Shown here piece after piece: positions 1-7,282 of a stretch of DNA of 22,109 bases. Within the stretch, counting starts at the first letter, position 1, and each line of letters starts with the position of its first letter. The stretch comes from Acanthaster planci (Eukaryota; Echinodermata; Asteroidea; Valvatida; Acanthasteridae): positions 546,940-569,048 of the forward strand of contig NW_019091465.1 of the NCBI RefSeq assembly GCF_001949145.1, in the 5' to 3' direction. The position numbers were made by a program, and so were the translations under genes. Under the pieces are notes generated by a model. The model was not told the origin of the DNA. It saw only the letters and a list, made by a program, of their open reading frames with translations, and searched no databases.

Positions 1-63
1 CCTTATAAATGCTTTATTCCTATTATTATTAAAAGAATTAAACACGGTTAAAACAGAAATTCA

Positions 64-1641
64 CAAGCCCTACGGCTCTTCTTACGCGGTATTTAGATGC
101 GACGGCGTGTGTACCAGTCGCGAAACGTATGAAGGCCAAGATGCGGCCGTTAGCTTTGTGCAATCTCTAACCAGATAATTTGCTAAAATCAACGAAAAAT
201 TTGCCGATCCAAAGCCCCTTACCTGGTCGCGCGAGTTGCAGAAAATCCACGACAAAAGCAACGATTGTTGGATTTGCGACAGGCAATTTACAATACCAAA
301 GAATCTCAATGTAGATGCCAAATCCCGGACCAGCCAAAAACTGGAAGTGAAAAGGCCGCTTTTACTTCCTTAAATCATTGTGGTTTAAAAGACTACATTT
401 GTATGAGTTGCAAAAAGCCCATAAGCAAGTTTCGAAAAGTTTGCGATCGCTGTCACATAACAGGTAAATATCAGGGTCCTGCACACGCTCACTGCAATCT
501 CAAGTTGCGAGTAGTACCCAATCAAACGCCTGTAGTATTGCACAACTTGGGGAAATATGATGCGCATTTAATTATGCATGGGGCGCAAGCATTTGGCGGC
601 AGTAAAATAAACGTCATTGCAAAAAGACACCGAAAATTACATTTCGTTTAGCTTTGACCAACTCAGGCTCTTAGACTCTCTCCATTTTGTGGCCGCTTAA
701 CTCGATCGATTGGTTTAAAAATTGTTCCCACGAAGATTTCAACCTGCTTGGCGAAAGGTTTCCAAATAACACGCACCTGCTTTTAAAAAAGGAATTTACC
801 CTTACGAGAACATAGACTCTTTCGATCGATTTGAAGAAAACAGATTGCCAACTCAAGAAGCCTTTTACAGCAGCAGTCCGTTAAAAAAGAGGAATACACA
901 AGGACCCAAAATGTATGGCGTTTGACAATCAAAATCTCGGAGACTATCACAATCTATACGTAGAAACTGACACCGAATTACGAAAATTAGCAAAGTCCGA
1001 TTTTGAAAAGACTTTTTCAAATTGATGAATAATTCAGTCTTTGGCAAGATTATGGAGAATATTAGATATCGAATCAACGGGCATTTACTGAGAGATCTTC
1101 AAGACGCCGATTAATACAAGAAATTAATTTTTCAACCAAATTATAAGACCACTACGCCGTTTAAAGAGTGTGACCTATCAGTTGTCGAAATGCCGAAATC
1201 GCATAAAACAAAGTTGAATAAGCCCGTTTATTGTGGTGTAAGCGTGTTAGCTTTGTCCAAAACGCACTATTTCTACTACAACGAGTTGAAAGCAGATTTT
1301 GGCTCAAACGTCTGTCTAGAAAGCCTATTAGTCGAGATTCAAACGGACTATTTAACCAATTACTTACGTAAAAAGCGCAACTTATTTGATTCATCGGCAA
1401 AATGAAGGATGAATTTAGCGGTCAAGTAATATTGGAAGCCATTTGCATACGCCCAAAAAGGTACTCCATTTTAACAGCGCCAAAATTTGAAAAAGCAAAA
1501 GGGAGTTACAAAAGTAGTAACTCAAAAACAGTTAGGTATATATTACCAAACGGGATTAAAACTTTAGCTTACGGGCATTATTTAACTATTCAAGAAGGCG
1601 GCAATTTGGTGTCTTCCGGTTTACCTGAAGTTCTTCTCTGA
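64..1641 (+). pseudogene. Protein-primed family B DNA polymerase (Maverick type), fragment
   Basis: This is the replicative polymerase of the element. It reads mostly in one frame (codons starting at positions of remainder 2 mod 3), with excursions at about 330-650 and after 1400. In-frame stops include 176-178, 371-373, 716-718 and 921-923. Visible in order are a split zinc-binding region (CWICDRQF at about 258-281, CDRCHITGKYQG at about 439-474), the exonuclease-region motif HNLGKYDAHLIMHG, the linker YPYENIDSFDRFEE (from 797), and polymerase motif B, LMNNSVFGKIMEN (from 1022). The C-terminal part GKMKDEFSG and a serine/lysine-rich tail follow. The metal-binding DTDS of motif C should precede SLLVEIQTD but is reduced to CLES around 1312-1323, so it cannot be active. 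The N-terminus is outside the window or lost. The 3' end overlaps the minus-strand gene tail to tail by about 20 bases. Confidence 0.88.
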
Positions 1642-1979
1642 TAAAACTCCGCTTTGCCCCGTCCAACAAAGAATATAAAGTTTTGGCTCCGGAAGCAAGG
1701 GCGTCACTTGTTTACCCGTCAATTCAGCATAAGCGCGCAAAGCCTCGTCCACGCTGACAAATGTATGCTGACTAGCGCACCCTTGCCTCATGCGCTCGTT
1801 TAAAAAGTCTAACATGTGCACGCAATTTTGTTCCCAACTTTGTTTGGTTGCGCAAGGTCGTGTCGTTTACGTTCCTGGTCTACTCTATTTTTAGATAAGC
1901 TGCTAAAAAATAAGTTTGAGCCCTTGAATGCCAATGCGTTGACTATGGCTCCTCCGACCGTCATTAAAGCGCTCGCCAT
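1621..1979 (-). pseudogene. Small conserved Maverick-associated protein, function unknown
   Basis: It reads on the minus strand from an ATG at 1979 (MASALMTVGGAIVNALAF, a glycine/alanine-rich hydrophobic start resembling a membrane segment), then a charged KNRVDQERKRHDLAQ segment. A frame change near 1810-1821 leads to a second part (LDFLNERMRQG, VSVDEALRAYAELTGK) ending with a TAA at 1621-1623. I recall proteins with this N-terminus followed by an ERKRHDLA-like helix as recurring in Maverick elements of cnidarians and other invertebrates, but I know of no established function; a virion or membrane role is only a guess. It runs convergently into the polymerase and divergently from the short plus-strand gene at about 2001. 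At least one frameshift makes it a pseudogene. Confidence 0.6.
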
Positions 1980-2000
1980 ATTTAAAATACATATTTTAAA

Positions 2001-2252
2001 CATTGATCGAGAAATTAAAGAAAAGTTGACTGAAATTCAAACAGGTAAGAATATCGAGGGCAAGCTAAGCTACATGCGTGCCGACGTGGATCACTAAGGA
2101 GACATGCTTTTAGGAAATCCAAAACGTGCTGGCAGAAATGGAATCTGAAACGTTTCTCAAGCGCGATCTACTGGCCAAGTACGAAGACATGTTTTTTGAA
2201 GTCGGTGTGTCTTTGATCGCGTTTTCTTTCTTGTCTAAGGTTTGGAAGTAAC
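2001..2252 (+). pseudogene. Short helical protein with hydrophobic C-terminus (Maverick small ORF)
   Basis: Two adjacent frames together look coding: NIDREIKEKLTEIQTGK up to a TAA at 2095-2097, and then, shifted, EIQNVLAEMESETFLKRDLL followed by a hydrophobic stretch (VGVSLIAFSFLSKVWK) and a TAA at about 2250-2252. The predicted product is about 80 residues, amphipathic helices plus one short membrane-like helix at the end. No ATG sits at the expected start; an ATT at about 2001 may be its remnant. It begins within about 25 bases of the start of the opposite-strand small gene, so the two were probably divergently transcribed. I do not recognise the family; a minor virion component is inference only. 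Confidence 0.45.
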
Positions 2253-2340
2253 TTAGTTTAAGATTTTAACGTAATTTTAAGTTATAAATGCTCTAAGATA
2301 TAAAAATGTTTATTATAAGATCCAGTATATAATAAGAAAA
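2253..2340. other. AT-rich spacer upstream of the capsid gene
   Basis: A very AT-rich stretch with TATAA-like words (gatataaaaat, agtatataataag) directly before the capsid reading frame. It could be the old capsid promoter, but the words are common in AT-rich DNA. Confidence 0.25.
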
Positions 2341-3585
2341 TGTCATAGCAATACTCAAAAAAAAAGTTCCACGAGCAATTAAAGGCAAAAGACGCGAAGT
2401 CACCATTACACATAATCCAAGCACAATCGCAGCACGTCACACGCTAAACGTCAAGTTTCCGTATTGGGCGTGGACGTTGCAGTGCCCGGTACTGCGAAAC
2501 TTGCTTTCACATTGGACTTGCACGGGGCATTGGACGATAACCGAACTGTATATAACAACGTGGCGCGTAACCTAATGTACAAGGCAACAAGATCGTGAGC
2601 TACCGAGACGCAGACGTATTTCACAACTTCAAAGACAATTGGCTACCCCTGACACAGACTAAAAACATGGCTTACCTTGACCTAGAAAGGGAAAACGTGG
2701 TAAAGTTGCGTTTGGTAGCAGCCGACGGTAGCGAAGGGGCAAACGACGGTAAAGACAAAGCAATCGCCAATGCTTTTAAGAACAGGTACGCGATTCTGTT
2801 AGACGTGCCTCTGTTGACGGGTCACGCCCCTTTTACCCATCAGGTTTGAAAGAACTTATAACTTACCAATTGACTTTTAACGATCACAACAAAGTGGTCA
2901 AATCGACCGACATGGCTGCGGAATATTCAATTTCGGGTCTAACGTTGGAAGACGAAGTTGTGACTAATACAGATCTTGCCGCAGTTTTAAGAGGCAAAGA
3001 CAATGATAGCATGCAACACATGTTTGACAGAAATCCACTCGTTGAAAATGCAGACAATCAACAAGTCGGATACGTTGTGGAACTTCAATATCAATCAGTC
3101 GATTAAAAGTGTGAAAGGTGTTTGATTTTGTTCAAAGGTCCGGACGTTGAAAATCCCCAACAATTTTAAAATCCACACGTTACGGAAAAAATTTCACGGT
3201 CGAAGGTAAACCGAATCAAAGTATTCGCAGGGATTGCTTGAAAATCAACATTGGAACGAAATTACCATGTTTTGGGGGGATTTGGATACTGAATCGGTTA
3301 GAGATGTTGTGAAAGGTCTAAATTTGGCGGGCGTTGACATGGCCAGTTACCTGAAGGATAAGTACGGCCTTTGGCTAGATTTCAGAAGACAACAGATTTT
3401 ATCAGCCCAATTCAGTCCATGGATCTGGTAGGCCATTGGGAGGCGGAGGCGATATTGCGATCCAAATGGAAAAGAAAGCAGAAACGGCTGGGCCATCGGA
3501 AATGTACGTGTCTTTGGTGATGGACGGTGGAAGGCGGGAATTTCAAAAGTTTGGTTTATTAAAAGCCGGTTTTAAAATAAATTAA
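2341..3585 (+). pseudogene. Major capsid protein (hexon-like, double jelly roll), Maverick type
   Basis: This is the shell protein of the virus-like element. The reading frame is broken into about six pieces but the order is conserved: VPRAIKGKRREVTITHNPST (from 2366), PGTAKLAFTLDLHGAL (about 2488), DADVFHNFKDNWLPLTQ (about 2607), an AIANAFKNRYAILLD block, PFTHQV then KELITYQLTFNDHNKVVKST (about 2846), LTLEDEVVTN, and near the end KDKYGLWLDFR (about 3354) and EKKAETAG..MYVSLVMDGG, with a TAA at 3583-3585. The wording and order match the double-jelly-roll capsid of Mavericks/adintoviruses; length at roughly 400 codons is near expectation. The first codons (ATG at about 2340, then TAG) are damaged. 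The packaging ATPase start follows after a single base. Confidence 0.85.
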
Positions 3586-3586
3586 C

Positions 3587-4205
3587 ATGTATAAATCGCG
3601 TCACTGTGCATTAGTCGTGGGTAAAACGGGAAGTAGGAAAACAAATGGGTGATTGATTTATTAGAAAACGAGTATAAATTAGTATTTGAAGCAATTGTAA
3701 TAATTTGCCCGACGTCATTTACAAATAAAACTTATTGAGAGCGATTATGGATAAACACCGATGACAATTTTCACTTGTGTGATTTAGACAAGGAAAAGTT
3801 AGACCTCGATGAACGTTACAGATTCACCAAAAGGCGTTTGAAGGTGTAAAAACTTTGTTTATTCGGGACGTTTTCACAGCCAATCATTATATTAAATATC
3901 GTAAAATGTCCGAAGGAAGTAACACATGTGTGTGAACTAAAATGGCTTTCAGTGGCAGACACTTAAATCACAGCTGTTGGTTGTTGAGCCAAAAGTACAA
4001 CTCGGTGTTAAAAGACTGTCGCAAAAATACAGCATGGATTGCACTGTTTTAAACAAAGGATCGAGATTCATTTGACCAATGTTTGGATGAGAACGATGTT
4101 GTACCTGATGAAAAAAGGGAAATGATTAAAACGCATTGGCGTGACGTGAAGTTTAGTAGGCTGGTGTTAAAGACAGAGCCCAAAGTTTCATATTTTGCTC
4201 CAATA
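3587..4205 (+). pseudogene. A32/FtsK-type genome-packaging ATPase (Maverick)
   Basis: This P-loop ATPase would pump element DNA into capsids. The ATG at 3587 follows the capsid stop by one base. The first piece reads MYKSRHCALVVGKTGSRKT, a Walker A motif in which the last glycine before Lys-Thr is Arg. Then come ENEYKLVFEAIVIICPTSFT with an aromatic YxERLWI segment, an intervening broken stretch, and a well-kept block MAFSGRHLNHSCWLLSQKYN (about 3942) continuing to a tryptophan-rich WIALF. The end reads DRDSFDQC and LDENDVVPDEKREMIKTH (about 4086), then SRLVLKTEP. The SGRH..SQKYNSVL block is characteristic of Maverick packaging ATPases. Several frameshifts and stops (for example TGA at 3650-3652) disable it. 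Its final frame continues without a stop into a zinc-finger-like repeat. Confidence 0.83.
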
Positions 4206-4547
4206 AAAAATGATAAAATGTATTCATGTAATATTAAAATTAAGATGGAAACAAAAGTCTGTAATCAAAAATTAAAAGATTTGAATTCTTTTAAAGTTAA
4301 AGGCACCGGTGAAATATGTAGAGGTTGTATCAAATGTAATGGATTAGCTAAAACATATAATGATCGTTATAAGAGCCCCCATGGGAGACGAAAAAGCCGA
4401 TATGTCGAATGCGGAGGCAGTGGCATATGTGAACATAGGAAACAAAGAAATCAATGCGGTGGATCTTCAATTTGTGAGCATGGCAAAATAAGAAACATGG
4501 AAATTGTGCAACGATCCTATAGAAATTACAGCCCACCGATGGATTAA
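4206..4547 (+). CDS. Zinc-finger-like CGG-x2-ICEH repeat ORF, in frame with the ATPase tail
   Basis: It is open from the ATPase tail to a TAA at 4545-4547, with an internal ATG at 4218. The first half has spaced cysteines (MYSCN, KVCNQKL, ICRGCIKCNG). The second half is a cysteine/histidine repeat: HGRRKSRYVECGGSGICEH and then RKQRNQCGGSSICEHGKIR. Aligned, these give a unit with pattern R-x-C-x2-C-G-G-S-x-I-C-E-H; the second unit lacks three residues between Gln and Cys. Repeats of this type are widespread in algae, giant viruses and some virophage/Maverick genomes as presumed zinc-binding modules of unknown role. The frame is intact, unlike its neighbours. It may be a separate gene whose upstream stop was lost, or an insertion. 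A competing frame over 4381-4490 is also open (MGDEKADMSNAEAV), so the frame choice is not certain. Confidence 0.5.
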   Translation, partial: KNDKMYSCNIKIKMETKVCNQKLKDLNSFKVKGTGEICRGCIKCNGLAKTYNDRYKSPHGRRKSRYVECGGSGICEHRKQRNQCGGSSICEHGKIRNMEIVQRSYRNYSPPMD

Positions 4548-5060
4548 TAAATGCCGCCATGAAGACCAAAAATATGGCAGACTTGATCCCGACCGGTTTA
4601 TTGAAACCGATTTGTTGCGGGTTAATAGAAGGGTATAAGTACTGCTTTTATGAAGATTCGACAGTGATTTTTTAGAAGACAATTTAACTTTACCGTTACT
4701 CCAGATGAGGAACGAGAAATATTTGAAAGTTTAGATATTGAAAATCGATACGATAAATTAATTAAAGATGTAGACCCCCTACGTGAAACAGAACTTAAAA
4801 GACAAGTCAGACTAAGAGAACTTTAAAGGTAGTTAGTCGAAAATAAAGTGGACGACTTTTATGACGCTATTCAAGAAGAAACTGAAGCATTAATTGGGAC
4901 CCAAAGGTGTTCAATCTTGATAGTAAAGATCGCCTATATGTCAAGTTTGAAGGTAAAAAAGTTTTGTTGACTCTAAAAAAATAACGCTAATAAATTTCTT
5001 AAACTAAGCACAAATAAGAGTAAACAAGCACAGATTTTATAAGACGACGTCTTATAAAAT
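4548..5060 (+). pseudogene. Unidentified structural-protein remnant of the Maverick element
   Basis: No single frame survives. Pieces that look coding are KCRHEDQKYGRLDPDRFIE (about 4548-4605), a very acidic helical piece FTVTPDEEREIFESLDIENR (about 4689), ENKVDDFYDAIQEETEALIG (about 4841) and FNLDSKDRLYVKFEGKK (about 4911), followed by LLTLKK and a stop near 4983. The charged, Asp/Glu/Lys-rich composition and position between the ATPase and the coiled-coil gene suggest another virion gene of the element. I cannot name the family. The last 70 bases (4984-5055) are AT-rich and contain an inverted word pair (acagattttataagacg / cgtcttataaaatatgtg) around 5031-5064. Confidence 0.4.
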
Positions 5061-5064
5061 ATGT
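5031..5064. repeat. Inverted repeat before the coiled-coil ORF
   Basis: The words attttataagacg and cgtcttataaaat face each other across one base at about 5034-5060, forming a near-perfect 13-bp palindrome immediately upstream of, and touching, the ATG at 5061. It could be a hairpin terminator or promoter element of the old Maverick, or a foldback scar. Confidence 0.55.
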
Positions 5065-5540
5065 GCTTTTTAACACGTCGTGTTTTAGGTTTCCAAGACT
5101 ACATTACCGGTAAAACAAAACAAGAAGTGGCTGAAGTCACTCGTAGGCTTGCGGAGCTTCACCCCGAAAGCATAGCATTAATAGAACTTCCCCAAGAGGC
5201 CGATCGAGCAAGCGACATTGTAGAAGACCTCACTCGAGGTGTAGATGTACAAACCGAAGAATTAAACTACAGAGAACTCGTCGCTTTAGATCGGTCTCTA
5301 CAGATGGTCAAAGGAGAGCTCGTGTTAAACCAAGGCAAATTGGACGAATTAGACGCAAAGATTCGGTAGGTAGAAAATGAATTAGAGGAAGCACAATATG
5401 ATGAAGAAAGAGCAGAGCTTCGACAGCAATCGGACGATTTACAAGTGGAGAGACGTGGCAGGTTACAAGTCATCAATAGAAACACCAATCAGATTCGTAC
5501 TCAGATTAACCCTCACGGCAGCAATCTTTTTGGAATAATC
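5061..5540 (+). CDS. Long coiled-coil protein of the Maverick element, truncated
   Basis: An ATG at 5061 opens a frame that runs to a TAG at 5367-5369 and continues in the same frame past it to about 5540. It starts with a short hydrophobic/basic head (LTRRVLGFQDYITGKTKQEV), then a charged heptad-rich region (about residues 30-150: VTRRLAELHPES, LDRSLQMVKGELVLNQGK, ENELEEAQYDEERAELRQ, RRGRLQVINRNTNQIRTQ) with leucines at coiled-coil spacing. The frame decays where a C11 run begins (5549). Coiled-coil proteins in this position are common in invertebrate Mavericks, where they often end in a membrane segment not visible here. Function unknown; a virion or membrane-linked role is a guess. The TAG could be a single mutation. 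Confidence 0.5.
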
Positions 5541-6234
5541 CTTGGGAACCCCCCCCCCCATTAGCAAAGGGATAAAATCAACCAATTATTCCTTAAACCT
5601 TGCTTGCACAGACCTGTTTCCCTTATTTTCTTGGCCTTAAAAAACACTTTTTGTAAACCTGGGGAACAATCCGGAGAAATAATAATTCATGGTGGCGGCC
5701 GTACTCCACTCTACCAGACTTAGACGTAGAGAAGAACAGTATGACTATGCCCCTTCCCCATACACACGTACTGACCCTACCCCGACCAGCAGTCGGTGAT
5801 CGAAGGGGCGTGCATTTGTATCTTTGGAAGCGATCCTCGACTCCAAATGATCCAGGTTAGCAGACACATTACGCACTTCGTCATAGTCATGTAGGATAGG
5901 AGATCAGAAAAATGACATAAACTTCCACGGCTGCGCATCCCATGATCACTCACCAAAACGAGCTAAACTTCTCTCGTCTATCGATTTCTTTGTAGCCCTG
6001 ACAACACAGGGCATTACTTACAACTAAACCTATAAATACGACAGCCCAAGTAGCTCAGCTCCACATTTGCGGACAAGCTCTGACTAAGATAAGATTGATA
6101 GCGAGGAACTAATCTGTCCACCCACCCCTGGCTGGAGGGACCAAGAAGATTCACAAGACGTCACGCTGTTCAGCGACGACTAGACAGCATACCATGCGGA
6201 CAGCGCCGGCCACCCCGTCCTCCCCGTCCTACTA
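5541..6234. other. No recognisable gene; C11 run at its left end
   Basis: I see no gene with recognisable content. A run of 11 C (5549-5559) marks the point where Maverick coding resemblance ends. Around 5690-5800 a frame reads an Arg/Tyr-rich stretch (STRLRRREEQYDYAPSPYTR) and around 6150-6280 another is very basic and proline-rich (PPRPPRPTKKNKRRR). Either could be residual coding from the flanking elements but neither is identifiable. Confidence 0.4.
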
Positions 6235-6795
6235 AAAAAAACAAGAGAAGACGCACATTAGGCCGACACCCTTTGCTCACAAAGCCATACGGCAGGCCAG
6301 AAAAGAAGCCGTCCGCCTGGCCGGCCTGAGAAATCGGGCTCCGAGACAGGCCTCCAAATTAGAAGAGGACCTCGCGCGAGGCGAAACTCCTGACTGGCTC
6401 AGAGTCAGAAAATACATACTACCCTTCCATTCGGCATCTCTTGCCCTCCCGAGATGAAAATCTCGAGGAATAAGAAATTAGCAGAATGTTCAATGAAACT
6501 GGGAAGCCTGGTGCTTAACGAGTACCAGTCGAATCTCGCCGCGCTCGAAGCCCAACTGGTCTCTACAAAAACAGAAGGGGCAAGCCTGATTAGTGCCCGA
6601 ATACAGGACGGTATGGAACGGCAGGGGGCCACCCATTGCTGAACATCATCTAGTCTGCTGAACAGAAAGAGGGCCTATTCCCAGCGTCACGGGGCGGGCG
6701 ACACTAGTCAGTTCCTGACTTTTTATACACAAACCAAACGGCTCATTTCAGAGCCACCAAATCTCACAGAGGAGTATAGAACTGTCTGTCCATAA
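6235..6795 (+). pseudogene. Unidentified basic/coiled-coil ORF upstream of the Penelope-like RT
   Basis: One protein-like stretch is split over two frames. Frame one runs from just after a TAA at about 6232 to a TGA at 6452-6454: a basic helical part (KAIRQARKEAVRLAGLRNRA) and EEDLARGETPDWLRVRKYIL. Frame two starts at 6454 with a helical part (LVLNEYQSNLAALEAQLVST, EGASLISARIQDGMERQGA), has an in-frame TGA at 6640-6642, then continues open (LLNRKRAYSQRHGAGDTSQF) to a TAA at 6793-6795. Total about 185 codons with one frameshift and one nonsense codon, which suggests a once-functional gene. I do not recognise the family. Its location and strand suggest ORF1 of the Penelope-like element; it could instead be an unrelated mobile-element or host gene fragment. 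Local GC is higher than in the Maverick region. Confidence 0.45.
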
Positions 6796-7282
6796 AATCT
6801 TAAAAATTAAAGAAACGGTACTTCCTCCTCTATGGGTTTCATCCTCAAAAGGAAAAAGACCATCTACTTATCTTTTCATGAGCAATAACCCTACTAGTCA
6901 CTTTTCAGTTTACCTAATACTTAATAACAAAGAGTGTGGTCCTGCCCTGTCCCTCAGAGACAAAACCAAAGAAAGGCGGGCTTTTCCTTACTCACGTTGT
7001 CAAATACACATACTTTAATATAAAACACAACGATGGTTTGGGAATCCTACTTAAATCATTACTTTCTCGCCCCCCCCCCATCTCCGATTAAATTCTATAG
7101 TGGTCTTGTTTGGCAGTGGCGTGACCTGTCCTTGGCGCATGCACAGCTACATGTACCTCTGTTATACCCCACGCTATTTAAACCCTGTTGTGATATGCCT
7201 TCCAAAACATATCCTCCACGCTCTTACGCAGACCCCACATACCATACACTGATTCGGAAAAGTATATAGTATCTGCCTGAGC
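6796..7282. other. Spacer between upstream ORF and RT, with a C10 run
   Basis: No supportable gene. One frame is open for about 76 codons (6789-7018) and another from 7033 to 7269, but both have unremarkable composition and no motif I recognise. A C10 run lies at 7070-7079. Possible promoter of the retroelement: a tatttaaac word at about 7175. Confidence 0.35.

Larger units (their letters stand above)
1..5540 (+). mobile_element. Degenerate Maverick/Polinton (adintovirus-like) element, left end outside window
   Basis: Recognisable fragments appear in this order: protein-primed DNA polymerase B, a small minus-strand protein, a short helical protein, a double-jelly-roll major capsid protein, an A32/FtsK-type packaging ATPase, and a coiled-coil protein. 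That combination is characteristic of Mavericks/Polintons and related adintoviruses, which integrate into animal genomes. Nearly every gene changes frame or meets stops, so this is a fossil. I did not find the retroviral-type integrase, the adenain-like protease, a penton protein or terminal inverted repeats; they may lie left of base 1 or be lost. The right boundary is set only by where coding resemblance fades, near a C11 run at 5549. Confidence 0.85.

Noticed and set aside
1816-2000. Plus-strand open frame overlapping the minus-strand small gene
   Set aside because: The minus-strand reading has the conserved protein-like text here; only the part after about 2001 looks coding on the plus strand.
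7033-7269. 78-codon open frame upstream of the RT
   Set aside because: Composition is unremarkable, begins across a C10 run and matches nothing I know.
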